From contig NZ_RFFM01000002.1 in NCBI RefSeq assembly GCF_003696365.1, positions 558,001 through 622,000 on the forward strand: 64,000 nucleotides of DNA, in the 5' to 3' direction. Source of the DNA: Stutzerimonas zhaodongensis (lineage in GTDB: Bacteria > Pseudomonadota > Gammaproteobacteria > Pseudomonadales > Pseudomonadaceae). The position numbers were made by a program, and so were the translations under genes. The notes beneath the pieces were generated by a model. The model was not told the DNA's origin. It worked only from the letters and a program-made list of their open reading frames with translations, and searched no databases. Shown here piece after piece: positions 10,218-23,385 of this stretch. Position 1 is the first letter of the stretch. Every line of letters begins with the position of its first letter.

Positions 10218-10357
10218 TGCAACTGAGTCGCGACCGCGCCGCGCGTCCGACTGTGTGGATCAGGCGGAACCCGGCTTAACCCACCACGTCGAAATTCTGA
10301 GGCCGGTGCCTCCGGCGCTTTGCTTGAGCGAGCCGGCGATTCAATCAGGAGGACAAC

Positions 10358-10675
10358 ATGCAGATTCTGGTGAACAGCAATCACAGCGTCGATGTAACCA
10401 GCGCCCTCGAGGAGCACGTAAAGGCCGCGGTCGAGAGTGAGCTGGAGCGTTTCGATGATCAGCTGACCCGAGTCGAAGTTCATCTCAACGACGAGAACAG
10501 CGGAAAGAGCGGCCCCCAGGACAAGCGCTGCCAGATGGAAGCGCGGGTCAAGGGGCACGACCCCATCTCGACGAGCCACAAGGCCGACTCGCTGGCCTTA
10601 GCCATCGACGGCGCTGCCGAGAAACTCAACCACGCTCTTGCTCATGCGCTGGACAAGAAGCTCAATCACCACTGA
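10358..10675 (+). CDS. Short ribosome hibernation-promoting factor family protein (HPF/RaiA-like)
   Basis: A 105-residue protein of the HPF/RaiA (sigma-54 modulation, S30AE) family. It starts MQILVNSNHSVDVTSALEEHV and ends in the basic helix ALDKKLNHH. The family beta-strand TRVEVHLNDENSGKSG is near residues 37-52, and a helix with ALAIDGAAEKL follows. It lacks the C-terminal dimerisation domain of long HPF, so it should act, if at all, on single 70S ribosomes. It is probably a second copy, because pseudomonads keep a main hpf beside rpoN. AGGAGG lies five bases before the ATG. The next gene, 84 bp on, is a release-factor-like protein, which suggests a shared role in ribosome stress. Confidence 0.85.
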   Translation: MQILVNSNHSVDVTSALEEHVKAAVESELERFDDQLTRVEVHLNDENSGKSGPQDKRCQMEARVKGHDPISTSHKADSLALAIDGAAEKLNHALAHALDKKLNHH

Positions 10676-10759
10676 CAACCGCCCGACGTGACCTGCCACC
10701 GCAGGCCGACGCCGTCCATGAGGGACCCATCAACTTCAAATCAACTAGAGAGGCCGTTC

Positions 10760-11926
10760 ATGAACAGATTGCTCGATCGTGAAACCTTGTCCCAGCTACT
10801 GGCTAAGCGCGACGCCCCCTGCCTTTCGCTGTACCAACCCACCCACCGCAGCTTCCCAGAGCGCCAGCAAGACCCCATCCGCTTCAAGCATCTTGTCCGA
10901 CAGCTGGAGGAATCCCTCAAGCAGCAAGGCCGGGCAGACCAAGCCAAAAGTCTGCTAAAACCCTTTCATGACTTAATCGATGATCCTGATTTCTGGAACG
11001 CCAACCGCGACGGCCTCGCGGTGTTTGCTGCAAAGGACTATTTCGAGGTATTTCGCCTCCAACGCAGTGTGCCGGAACTTGCGGTAGCCAATGATCGGAT
11101 GCATCTCAAGCCGCTGTTGCGCATCGCCCAGTCCGCCGATCGTTATCAGATCCTGGCAGTCACACTGGACTCGGTACGACTCTTCGAAGGTAACCGTGAC
11201 AGCCTCGATGAAGTCTCGCTCGGTGAGGGGGTGCCGAAAAACGTGGAGGAGGCGCTGGGACGTGAACTGACCGAGAAAGGCCAGACCGGCTTTCCACAGG
11301 GTTTTGGTCGCGCCAGTGAGCGAGGCGACCCTATGCAAGTCGAGAGTGGCGGCGCTGGGCGCCAGGACGAGATCGACCGGGACCGGGATAGGTTCTTCCG
11401 CGAAGTGGATCGCGCCATTCTTGAGCATCACAGCCGCAAATCGAAACTCCCCCTTATTCTGGCGGCACTACCGGAGCACCAGTTTCATTTCCGCAAGCAA
11501 AGCCACAACGAGTTTCTGTTCGCTGAAGGCATAGAAAGTGATGTGTCATTGCTGAGCCCCGATGACCTTCGACAGAAGAGCTGGATAGTCATGCAGCCGC
11601 GCTACATCAAGCGCCTCGAAGGTTTTATCAACCAGTACGGAGAGTCCCACGGTCAGGGCCTGGCTACCGATCAGCTAGAGCAGATCGGCCAGGCCACTCT
11701 GGAAGGCCGTGTCGCAACACTGCTAGTAGAAGCTGAGCGCCAGATTCCCGGTGTAGCCGACAAGCAGCAGGGCAAAGCGATACCTGTGGAAGACGACACG
11801 GCCACAACCCCCGACCTGCTTGATGAACTGACCATATGGACGCTGGAACAAGGCGGTGAAGTGATCTCCGTGCCTACCGAGCGCATGCCCACCGAAAGCG
11901 GTGCGGCAGCCATCTACCGCTACTAG
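10760..11926 (+). CDS. Bacterial archaeo-eukaryotic release-factor-like protein (baeRF family)
   Basis: A 388-residue protein whose C-terminal part resembles eRF1/Pelota domains 2 and 3: YQILAVTLDSVRLFEG begins the domain, and GGEVISVPTERMPTESGAAAIYRY (shown in parts) closes it like many baeRF proteins. Where eRF1 has its GGQ loop, this protein has SGGAGRQ (Gly197-Gly198) followed by RDRFFREVD, which recalls the RF-R region after GGQ. The strict GGQ tripeptide is therefore missing. The start at 10760 has GAGAGG seven bases upstream. Pairing with an HPF-like gene suggests ribosome rescue or stress translation. The family role in bacteria is not established, so function stays inferred. Confidence 0.75.
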   Translation: MNRLLDRETLSQLLAKRDAPCLSLYQPTHRSFPERQQDPIRFKHLVRQLEESLKQQGRADQAKSLLKPFHDLIDDPDFWNANRDGLAVFAAKDYFEVFRLQRSVPELAVANDRMHLKPLLRIAQSADRYQILAVTLDSVRLFEGNRDSLDEVSLGEGVPKNVEEALGRELTEKGQTGFPQGFGRASERGDPMQVESGGAGRQDEIDRDRDRFFREVDRAILEHHSRKSKLPLILAALPEHQFHFRKQSHNEFLFAEGIESDVSLLSPDDLRQKSWIVMQPRYIKRLEGFINQYGESHGQGLATDQLEQIGQATLEGRVATLLVEAERQIPGVADKQQGKAIPVEDDTATTPDLLDELTIWTLEQGGEVISVPTERMPTESGAAAIYRY

Positions 11927-11942
11927 ATCGCTACACTGGACC

Positions 11943-11973
11943 GGCGATGCAGGGCCGAAGGTTCTGCATCGCC
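11943..11973. terminator. Strong hairpin between convergent genes
   Basis: Ten perfect base pairs, GGCGATGCAG (11943-11952) with CTGCATCGCC (11964-11973), enclose an 11-base loop. It lies between the converging baeRF and ispD genes. Neither strand has a T run after it, so it may act as a weak bidirectional terminator or protect the 3' ends. Confidence 0.5.
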
Positions 11974-11983
11974 TCTTCGTCGA

Positions 11984-12688
11984 TCAAGACTGCCAGCGCT
12001 GCTGCAGCCACGTCAGATCTTCAGGGCGGGTGATTTTCAGATTATCGGCCCGACCCTCGATCAGCCGCGGGTGATGACCCGCCCACTCCAGCGCAGACGC
12101 TTCGTCCGTGACAGCCACCCCACTGGTAAGCGCGTCCATCAATGCTGCGCGTAGTGAACCGAGCCGAAACATCTGAGGGGTGAAAGCCTGCCAGATAACG
12201 CTCCTATCGACTGTCTCCTGCACTCGCCCATCAGCCCCGGCGCGTTTGAGCGTGTCACGGGCCGGAACCGCGAGCAGTCCGCCAACGGGATCATCCGCCA
12301 GGGTGGCCAACAAACGATTCAGGTCATCGAGCGCCAGATTGGGCCGTGCGGCATCGTGCACGAGCACCCAGTCCTCTTCATTGGCACCCAGGCCAGAGAG
12401 CACCTGGAGCCCGGCAAGCACCGAGTCGGCACGCTCACTACCTCCAGTGGCACGACAAATACGCGGATCAGCAGCACATTGCAGTTCAGGCCAGTATGGA
12501 TCTTGCTCCGCCAGGGACACGACCAGACCTTGAAGCTGCGGATGGTCAAGAAAACGATCGAGGGTATGTTCAAGGATGGTTTGGCCGCCAAGCTCAAGGT
12601 ACTGCTTTGGCCGGTCAGCGCGCATGCGGCTGCCGACACCGGCCGCAGGAATCACCACCCAGAACGGTGGAAGCCGGAGCGCGCTCAT
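11984..12688 (-). CDS. ispD: 2-C-methyl-D-erythritol 4-phosphate cytidylyltransferase
   Basis: Third enzyme of the MEP isoprenoid pathway; it joins CTP and methylerythritol phosphate. The 234-residue protein has the nucleotide-binding motif PAAGVGSRMRADRPKQYL (about 14-31), the ATGGSERADSV segment, and VLVHDAARPN with the metal-binding Asp. TDEASALEW follows near the C terminus. The start overlaps the ftsB stop by four bases (ATGA), so translation is coupled. This ftsB-ispD pairing is widespread in gammaproteobacteria. Confidence 0.97.
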   Translation of the reverse strand: MSALRLPPFWVVIPAAGVGSRMRADRPKQYLELGGQTILEHTLDRFLDHPQLQGLVVSLAEQDPYWPELQCAADPRICRATGGSERADSVLAGLQVLSGLGANEEDWVLVHDAARPNLALDDLNRLLATLADDPVGGLLAVPARDTLKRAGADGRVQETVDRSVIWQAFTPQMFRLGSLRAALMDALTSGVAVTDEASALEWAGHHPRLIEGRADNLKITRPEDLTWLQQRWQS

Positions 12689-12963
12689 TCAGTGAGCTGA
12701 AAGAGAGTTTCGCCCTCTTTGACCATTCCCAGCTCGTGGCGCGCTCGCTCCTCCACAGTCTCCATGCCTTGCTTGAGCTCCATCACTTCGGCTTCGAGTA
12801 TGCGATTTCGCTCGAGCAAACGTCTGTTTTCACCCTGTTGCTCGGCGATCTGTTTGTTCAGCCCACTGACCTGAGCGAGGCTTCCCTCGCCCACCCAGAG
12901 ACGATACTGAAGACCACCCAGGAGCAGGATCAGGACGATGAACAACCAGTAAGGACTGCGCAT
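12685..12963 (-). CDS. ftsB: Cell division protein FtsB
   Basis: Bitopic inner-membrane protein of the FtsQBL complex, which activates septal peptidoglycan synthesis. The 92-residue product starts MRSPYWLFIVLILLL with a single membrane helix (about residues 5-22), followed by a periplasmic coiled coil, including GENRRLLERNRILEAEV, and the conserved end ARHELGMVKEGETLF. The start at 12963 gives the usual length. A frame that runs 31 codons further upstream is unlike the family. The gene lies 200 bp after eno, behind its terminator, so it may have its own promoter there. Confidence 0.95.
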   Translation of the reverse strand: MRSPYWLFIVLILLLGGLQYRLWVGEGSLAQVSGLNKQIAEQQGENRRLLERNRILEAEVMELKQGMETVEERARHELGMVKEGETLFQLTE

Positions 12964-13100
12964 GGAAGGCATGGAACGAATTCGGTTGGTTTCAGGTAGC
13001 GTAATGTATGCAGCGGTCAGCGACATGGGCTGGCTTTCCTTTGCTGGCGAGCGCATCGCCTTTCTCTGGGTCGACCTTAACAGCGCTGACCGTTATCCAC

Positions 13101-13129
13101 AAAAAAGGGCGACTAACGCCGCCCCTTTT
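13101..13129 (-). terminator. Intrinsic terminator after eno
   Basis: Read on the minus strand, AGGGGCGGC pairs with GTCGCCCT around a short loop and is followed by six T residues. Position and strand fit the end of the kdsA-eno unit. The A and T tracts on the two sides would also let it work in reverse. Confidence 0.8.
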
Positions 13130-13163
13130 CTAGCATGCCCTGGCTTATCGCGCGATAGCCGGG

Positions 13164-16981
<3,818 letters not shown>

Positions 16982-17100
16982 TTAAGCGGCTAGCGCCGCC
17001 GGGGAAAAGCGAAGGTGCCACTGCGCCGATGGCGGCAATAGCGAAACTGCCACGGTTTTCGAAGAAAGCCGCAGAAGCTGTATTGGGACGGGAGCGTAGT

Positions 17101-18423
17101 CTACTCGAAAGACCCCATCAGCTCAAACCTGGCATCTGCAGGCGGCGTCCATATGAGTGACAGGCCCTGGACATCGAACTGGGGGAAATTAGCCAACGCA
17201 ATGAGTTCATCGTTACGGTAGAGCAATGGCAGACGCGAGCGGACGAAGCCTGGTAGTGTGGTTTCGTTGAGCAGTCTCTTGAGATCCCGGTGCCCGCGCC
17301 CGGGCAGCGCTAACGTCTCGCCGCCCTTGCGATAACGCACCTGCAGCCCGGTTTCACCGCTATGGCCTTGAAGTTGCACTCGGCCGTTGGACGGCAACGG
17401 CAGATCGTCACCCGGGCGCACCCACGCAACCGCTTCGCCAGGACCGTTGAGCCACGGTCCGGAAAGCCACCAGATCCGTTCATCGCCTCGATGCAACTCG
17501 CCGCAAGCCAAGCGCCAGACTGGCGAGGCATCGGATGAGGCGTCACGCAGCGCATTCCAACCAGCCCAATGATCGGTGTCAGGAAGCGACGTGAAGGAGG
17601 CGATCCAGTGGCGCAACGCGTTTCGCTGGCGAGCCGGGCTGAGTGCCTTCAATGATCGCAGCGACAAACTTGGCACCGGAAGCCAATCGTAGCGGTCTAT
17701 ACGCCTCGCCTCACGTAAATCAAGCTCGGCCAGCTCGGTCAGCAACTGCTGCGCCTCATCCAGATGGGAGGCGGCCCGAGCCATACTGCGCGAGGCTTCA
17801 GGCCAACGCTCTTGCACGATCGGCATGACGCGGTGACGTATAAAGTTGCGCGAGTGATCCGTGCACTGGTTGCTGGGATCGTCTATCCATCGAAGCCCGT
17901 GCTCCACGGCGTAGCTGTTGAGCTCATCACGACAGACACTCAGCAGCGGCCGAACCAGCCAACCATCACCGAGCGTACGGACAGTCGGCATGCCAGCGAG
18001 TCCGCGCACGCCGGCGCCGCGTAATAATCGGAACAGCAGCGTCTCGGCCCGATCGTCCTGGTGCTGAGCAGTGAGCAATACCTCATCTGGATTGAGCGTT
18101 TCGCTGAAGGCTTTATAACGAGCCTCCCGAGCCTTGCTTTCTACGCTCGAACCGGGCCGGACCTCCACATTCAACACTTGAAGCCCTACACCGAGTTCAT
18201 TGCAGACCACGCGGCAATGCTCTGGCCAAGCGTCCGCCACCGACTGCAAGCCATGATGAATATGTATGGCGCTGACGGGAGGCAGATTGTTGTTAAGTGA
18301 TCCCAACCTCACCAGTAGATGAAGCAGCACGGTGGAATCAAGCCCGCCGGAAAACGCCACACGCCAACGCGGCGCGGTGCTCCAAGGCTTCAGCACATCA
18401 AGAAGGCGGGATTCAAGAGACAT
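17101..18423 (-). CDS. tilS: tRNA(Ile)-lysidine synthase
   Basis: Attaches lysine to the wobble cytidine of the CAU-anticodon tRNA(Ile) so that it reads AUA. The 440-residue product has the PP-loop motif AFSGGLDSTVLLHLL (about residues 23-37), TAQHQDDRAETLLFRLLRGAG, and IDDPSNQ with FIRHRVMPIV further on. The C-terminal TilS domains are present (KRLLNETTLPGFVRSRLPLLY). The start MSLESRLLDVL at 18423 is preferred because the upstream extension runs through the terminator region after accA. The gene is essential in most bacteria. Confidence 0.96.
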   Translation of the reverse strand: MSLESRLLDVLKPWSTAPRWRVAFSGGLDSTVLLHLLVRLGSLNNNLPPVSAIHIHHGLQSVADAWPEHCRVVCNELGVGLQVLNVEVRPGSSVESKAREARYKAFSETLNPDEVLLTAQHQDDRAETLLFRLLRGAGVRGLAGMPTVRTLGDGWLVRPLLSVCRDELNSYAVEHGLRWIDDPSNQCTDHSRNFIRHRVMPIVQERWPEASRSMARAASHLDEAQQLLTELAELDLREARRIDRYDWLPVPSLSLRSLKALSPARQRNALRHWIASFTSLPDTDHWAGWNALRDASSDASPVWRLACGELHRGDERIWWLSGPWLNGPGEAVAWVRPGDDLPLPSNGRVQLQGHSGETGLQVRYRKGGETLALPGRGHRDLKRLLNETTLPGFVRSRLPLLYRNDELIALANFPQFDVQGLSLIWTPPADARFELMGSFE

Positions 18424-18507
18424 CGGATAGCAGCTCAGGTAAGGCTGGCACCAGAATAAACCGGAACGTAACGATCCAAGGCGAGGACATCGCACGACGG
18501 CGCATAC

Positions 18508-18533
18508 AAAAAACGGCGGGAAAGCCCGCCGTT
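18508..18533 (-). terminator. Intrinsic terminator after accA
   Basis: On the minus strand ACGGCGGG pairs with CCCGCCGT around CTTT, and a run of six T follows. It lies about 23 bp past the accA stop and separates accA from tilS. Confidence 0.9.
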
Positions 18534-18555
18534 CTATTTGAAAGCTCTCACGACA

Positions 18556-19506
18556 TCAGGCGATGCCGTAGCTCATCAGCCGCTCATAGCGACGCGTCAG
18601 CAATGCCTCGGTATCCAGGCCTTTGAGCATCTCTAGCTGAGAGGTCAACTCGTCACGCATGGAGGCAGCCGTTACCGCAGGATTGCGGTGGGCGCCGCCG
18701 AGCGGCTCGGATATCACCTTGTCGACGATCCCCAGGTCCTTCAAGCGCTCGGCGGTAACGCCCATCGCCTCGGCGGCTTCCGGCGCCTTGTCAGCGGTAC
18801 GCCAGAGGATCGAGGCGCAGCCTTCCGGAGAAATGACCGCGTAAGTGGAGTACTGAAGCATGTTCAGCTGATCGCAGACGCCAATAGCCAGCGCGCCGCC
18901 CGAACCTCCTTCACCAATCACCGTGGCGATGATCGGAGTCTTGAGACGTGCCATGACGCGCAAGTTCCAAGCGATCGCTTCGCTCTGATTGCGCTCTTCG
19001 GCGTCGATACCCGGATAAGCGCCTGGAGTGTCGATAAAGGTGAGAATCGGCATCTTGAAGCGTTCGGCCATTTCCATCAGCCGGCAGGCTTTGCGATAGC
19101 CCTCCGGGCGCGGCATGCCGAAGTTGCGACGAACCTTTTCGCGGACTTCACGCCCTTTCTGATGACCGATGATCATGACCGGCTCTCCATTCAGGCGAGC
19201 CGTGCCACCAACGATCGCAGCGTCATCCGAGAAATGGCGATCGCCATGCAACTCTTCGAACTCTGTGAATAGATGGCTGATGTAGTCAAGCGTATAGGGG
19301 CGTTGCGGGTGGCGGGCCAGTCGGGCGATCTGCCAGCTGGTGAGGTTGCCGAAGATGCTCTCGGTGAGCGATTCGCTCTTGTCCTGCAGGCGAGCGATTT
19401 CATCACCAATGTTCAACGAGTTGTCGTTACCAACCAGGCGCAATTCTTCGATCTTGGCTTGAAGGTCGGCAATCGGCTGTTCGAAATCGAGAAAATTCGG
19501 GTTCAT
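18556..19506 (-). CDS. accA: Acetyl-CoA carboxylase carboxyltransferase subunit alpha
   Basis: Alpha half of the carboxyltransferase that makes malonyl-CoA, the first committed step of fatty acid synthesis. The 316-residue protein starts [19 protein letters not shown]. Its crotonase-fold core contains [57 protein letters not shown] and the C-terminal GIVDKVI-EPLGGAH segment. The start at 19506 gives the family N terminus; an ATG-like codon two residues earlier is less likely. It lies in the usual place downstream of dnaE. Confidence 0.98.
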   Translation of the reverse strand: MNPNFLDFEQPIADLQAKIEELRLVGNDNSLNIGDEIARLQDKSESLTESIFGNLTSWQIARLARHPQRPYTLDYISHLFTEFEELHGDRHFSDDAAIVGGTARLNGEPVMIIGHQKGREVREKVRRNFGMPRPEGYRKACRLMEMAERFKMPILTFIDTPGAYPGIDAEERNQSEAIAWNLRVMARLKTPIIATVIGEGGSGGALAIGVCDQLNMLQYSTYAVISPEGCASILWRTADKAPEAAEAMGVTAERLKDLGIVDKVISEPLGGAHRNPAVTAASMRDELTSQLEMLKGLDTEALLTRRYERLMSYGIA

Positions 19507-19592
19507 AGGCATCCGTCATGCGTCGACGGCCAGGCGGCCGGGAGGCTGTTCCGTTTTTTGCGCCCTACCTTACGGGACGGACGCATTCAGGT

Positions 19593-19635
19593 CGAACAAA
19601 AAATGTTCGCAATCTTGACCCGATCCAGGATCGGG
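19593..19635. promoter_or_regulatory. Two palindromes in the dnaE-accA spacer
   Basis: CGAACA (19593-19598) and TGTTCG (19604-19609) flank five A residues, and CCCGATCC (19619-19626) pairs with GGATCGGG (19628-19635) around one base. The first lies in a plausible accA promoter (TTGCGA, 17-bp spacer, TGAATG on the minus strand). The second could be a short hairpin in the dnaE 3' end, without a T run. Roles are unproven. Confidence 0.4.
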
Positions 19636-19696
19636 CCGGGTGTCGGGTGATCGCAAAGCTGCGAGCCACAATGAGCGCACACTTTGCGGCCTCCCT

Positions 19697-22600
19697 CTAT
19701 CGGTATTGCAGAAAGACGTTGTCGCGTCCGAACTGGTCACGCAATGCCTGAATCAAGTTATCGGCAGGGTCTATCCGCCAGCTTTCGCCGAATTGAAGAA
19801 GCGCTCGCGCATCGCTGCCTGTGTACTCCAGCGTGATCGGACAGGCACCCCGATGGCGCCCGCACACATCGGCAAGCCAGCGCACCGTGTCACCCTTCAA
19901 CGCATCGCTCGCGACTTTGACCCGCAGGCTTTCTGCCAACCCGGTGCGCGCTTCTTCCAGGCTCATCACTCGTTTGGCACGCAGGCGCAGGCCCCCAGAG
20001 AAGTCGTCATTGCTAACCTCCCCTTCGACCACGACCAATGCGTCCGTCTGCAGCAGCGCTTGCGCACTGTTGAAGGCCTCGGCGAATAGCGAAGCCTCTA
20101 TGCGTCCTGAGCGGTCATCCAGGGTGATGAATCCCATCTTGTCGCCTTTCTTGTTCTTCATCACCCGCAAATTGACGATCAGGCCGGCGATGGTCTGTTC
20201 GCCTCGCGCAGGTCGCAAATCGATGATGCGCTGACGAGCGAAGCGGCGTACTTCACCTTCATACTCGTCGATCGGGTGGCCTGTCAGGTATAGCCCAAGC
20301 GTGTCCTTCTCACCCTTGAGGCGCTCCTTCAAGGACAACTCGCGAGCCTTGCGATGATTGGCGTATACGTCCGCTTCCGGCTCGGCAAATAGCCCACCAA
20401 ACAAGTCCATATGGCCACTATCGAGGCTTCGAGCAGTCTGCTCGGCCGCCTGGATGGCTTCTTCCATGGCGGACAGTAGCACCGCACGGTTGCGATCGAT
20501 ATTGGCCTGATAGGTCTTGGGCTCATCGGAAAAATAAGGACCAAGACGATCAAGCGCGCCCCCGCGGATCAACGCCTCCAGGGTGCGCTTGTTGATCCGT
20601 TTGAGGTCTACACGGCTGCAGAAGTCGAAGAGATCGGCAAACGGCCCGCCCTCGCTGCGGCATTCACAAATTGCCTCGACAGGGCCTTCGCCAACGCCCT
20701 TGATCGCACCAAGACCGTAGATGATGCGACCGTCATCACTCACCGTGAACTTGAATTCGGAATTATTCACGTCCGGCGCATCGATGCGCAGCTTCATACT
20801 GCGGCATTCTTCGATGAGCGTGACCACCTTATCGGTGTTGTGCATATCTGCCGACAGCACGGCCGCCATGAAGGGCGATGGGTAATGCGCCTTGAGCCAT
20901 GCTGTCTGGTACGAAACCAGGCCGTAGGCAGCCGAGTGCGACTTGTTGAAACCGTAACCGGCGAATTTTTCCACAAGGTCGAAGATGTTACCGGCAAGAT
21001 CGGCGTCGATACCGTTATTGGCACAACCTTCGATGAAACCGCCACGCTGCTTGGCCATTTCCTCAGGTTTCTTCTTACCCATGGCTCGGCGCAGCATGTC
21101 CGCCTGTCCTAGGGTATATCCCCCCATGACCTGCGCGATCTGCATCACCTGCTCCTGATACAGGATGATGCCGTAGGTTGGCGCCAGCACAGGCTTCAGG
21201 CCGTCGTACTGATAATCCGAGTGCGGGTAGGAGATTTCCGCACGGCCGTGCTTACGGTTGATGAAGTCATCCACCATCCCTGACTGCAGCGGACCAGGAC
21301 GGAACAGCGCAACCAAGGCGATCAGGTCTTCCAGACAGTCCGGCTTGAGCTTTTTGATCAGCTCCTTCATGCCGCGTGATTCAAGCTGGAACACGGCTGT
21401 TGTTTCAGCTTTCTGTAGCAATGAGAACGTGGGTTTGTCGTCCAGTGGGATGAAGTCGATATTAAGCGGATCCAGGCCCTTCTTAGCCTGCTCGCGGTTG
21501 ATCGTCTCCATGGCCCACTTGATGATTGTCAACGTACGCAGGCCCAGGAAGTCGAACTTCACCAGGCCCGCGGACTCGACGTCGTCCTTGTCGAACTGCG
21601 TGACCAGGCTGCCGCCCTCGTCATCGCAGGCGATGGGTGCGAAATCGGTGAGCTTGGTCGGGGCGATTACCACGCCTCCGGCGTGCTTGCCCGTGCCTCG
21701 GGTGATGCCCTCGAGTTTGAGCGCCATCTCCCAGATTTCCCGAGCGTCTTCATCGACAGCCAGAAAGTCCCGAAGCGGCTCTTCCATTTCGTACGCTTTT
21801 TCAAGCGTCATGCCGACTTCGAATGGGATCATCTTCGACAGCCGATCGGCAAGCCCATAGGATTTGCCTTGGACGCGCGCCACGTCCCGCACCACAGCCT
21901 TGGCAGCCATAGTGCCAAAGGTGATGATCTGGCTGACTGCGTTGCGCCCGTACTTCTCCGCTACGTAATCGATGACCCGATCACGGCCGTCCATGCAGAA
22001 GTCGACATCAAAGTCGGGCATCGATACCCGTTCCGGGTTCAGAAACCGCTCGAAGAGCAGGTCGTAGGCCAACGGATCGAGGTCGGTGATTTTCTGAACG
22101 TAGGCAACCAGTGAACCCGCACCCGATCCCCGCCCAGGCCCTACCGGTACGCCGTTGTTTTTCGCCCACTGGATGAAATCCATGACGATGAGGAAGTAAC
22201 CGGGAAATCCCATCTGAATGATGATATCGAGCTCGAAATTCAGCCGATCAATATAGACCTGCTTCTTCGCCTCATAATCAGGTGTGTCCTTCGGCAGCAA
22301 CACTTCTAGACGCTCATCGAGCCCGTCGAACGAGACCTTGCGGAAGTACTCGTCCATCGTCATGCCGTCCGGTACAGGGAAGTCCGGCAGGAAATAGGTG
22401 CCGAGCTGCACCTCGATGTTGCAACGTTTCGCGATCTCGACGCTGTTTTCCAGGGCCTCCGGCAGATCGCTGAACAGCTCCCACATCTCCTCCGGGGTCT
22501 TCAGGTACTGCTGGTCGGAGTAGTTGCGGGGACGCCGGGAATCATCGAGGGTTCGACTTTCGCCAATGCAGACCCTTGTCTCGTGGGCTTCGAAGTCTTC

Positions 22601-23218
22601 CTGCCTGAGGAAGCGCACATCATTGGTGGCCACCAGCGGTACGCTGCAACGCTGCGCCAGTGCCACAGCGGCATGGAGGTGCTCCTCATCGTTGACGCGA
22701 TTGGTGCGCTGCACTTCGAGGTAAAAGCGATCGGGGAAAACTGCCTGCCATTCGGCCAACAAGGCATCAGCAAGCGCCTCCTCGGCGTCGAGCAACGCAT
22801 GGCCGATCTCGCCTTCCTTGGCCCCGGAGAGTGCGATCAAACCCTCGGCCGCCGCCTTGACCCAATCACGTTCGATGATGATCTGGTCGTTGCGCTGCCC
22901 CTCGGTCCAGCCACGCGATACCAGCTCAGTAAGGTTGCGATAGCCTTTCGCGTTCATCGCCAGCAGCGTCAGTCGGCTAAGCGGACCGTCCTCTTCGCCC
23001 CCAGCCAGCCAGATATCTGCACCGCAGATCGGCTTGATCCCTGCACCTTGGGCAGCCTTGTAGAACTTCACCAGCGAGCACATGTTGCTTTGGTCAGTGA
23101 CTGCCACCGCTGGCATTCCTGCCCCTGTAACGGCCTTGACCAGCGGCTTTACGCGCACCAACCCATCGACCAGTGAGTATTCGGTGTGCAGGCGGAGGTG
23201 GACGAAGGAAACGGGCAT
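19697..23218 (-). CDS. dnaE: DNA polymerase III subunit alpha
   Basis: Catalytic subunit of the replicative polymerase. The 1173-residue protein starts with a PHP domain (FVHLRLHTEYSLVDG). The palm carries GPGRGSGAGSLVAY and the catalytic aspartates in MPDFDVDFCMDGRDRVIDYV (about 400-415), followed by the fingers, the helix-hairpin-helix region and a C-terminal OB fold (about 990-1065, IAGLIVNLRVMKNKKGD). The length matches gammaproteobacterial DnaE (about 1160-1175). It lies between rnhB (167-bp gap) and accA (190-bp gap). Confidence 0.99.
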   Translation of the reverse strand: MPVSFVHLRLHTEYSLVDGLVRVKPLVKAVTGAGMPAVAVTDQSNMCSLVKFYKAAQGAGIKPICGADIWLAGGEEDGPLSRLTLLAMNAKGYRNLTELVSRGWTEGQRNDQIIIERDWVKAAAEGLIALSGAKEGEIGHALLDAEEALADALLAEWQAVFPDRFYLEVQRTNRVNDEEHLHAAVALAQRCSVPLVATNDVRFLRQEDFEAHETRVCIGESRTLDDSRRPRNYSDQQYLKTPEEMWELFSDLPEALENSVEIAKRCNIEVQLGTYFLPDFPVPDGMTMDEYFRKVSFDGLDERLEVLLPKDTPDYEAKKQVYIDRLNFELDIIIQMGFPGYFLIVMDFIQWAKNNGVPVGPGRGSGAGSLVAYVQKITDLDPLAYDLLFERFLNPERVSMPDFDVDFCMDGRDRVIDYVAEKYGRNAVSQIITFGTMAAKAVVRDVARVQGKSYGLADRLSKMIPFEVGMTLEKAYEMEEPLRDFLAVDEDAREIWEMALKLEGITRGTGKHAGGVVIAPTKLTDFAPIACDDEGGSLVTQFDKDDVESAGLVKFDFLGLRTLTIIKWAMETINREQAKKGLDPLNIDFIPLDDKPTFSLLQKAETTAVFQLESRGMKELIKKLKPDCLEDLIALVALFRPGPLQSGMVDDFINRKHGRAEISYPHSDYQYDGLKPVLAPTYGIILYQEQVMQIAQVMGGYTLGQADMLRRAMGKKKPEEMAKQRGGFIEGCANNGIDADLAGNIFDLVEKFAGYGFNKSHSAAYGLVSYQTAWLKAHYPSPFMAAVLSADMHNTDKVVTLIEECRSMKLRIDAPDVNNSEFKFTVSDDGRIIYGLGAIKGVGEGPVEAICECRSEGGPFADLFDFCSRVDLKRINKRTLEALIRGGALDRLGPYFSDEPKTYQANIDRNRAVLLSAMEEAIQAAEQTARSLDSGHMDLFGGLFAEPEADVYANHRKARELSLKERLKGEKDTLGLYLTGHPIDEYEGEVRRFARQRIIDLRPARGEQTIAGLIVNLRVMKNKKGDKMGFITLDDRSGRIEASLFAEAFNSAQALLQTDALVVVEGEVSNDDFSGGLRLRAKRVMSLEEARTGLAESLRVKVASDALKGDTVRWLADVCGRHRGACPITLEYTGSDARALLQFGESWRIDPADNLIQALRDQFGRDNVFLQYR

Positions 23219-23385
23219 GAATGAACCTTGGACTGGCGAAACGACAAGCGCGGAATTGTACCGTAAAGGCGCCGCGGATTAAGGCCGCAATGGGAAGGAT
23301 GGATCAGCGGAACAAGAGCGCCTAACGGGCCACTACTCCGGCCGAATCGTGAAAAGCGCGCCGTTCCATGACGTACTGAAAAGAG

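Noticed and set aside
19593..19609. A LexA box upstream of accA
   Set aside because: The arms resemble the Gram-positive GAAC/GTTC form but the spacing is too wide, and gammaproteobacterial LexA binds CTGT-N8-ACAG.
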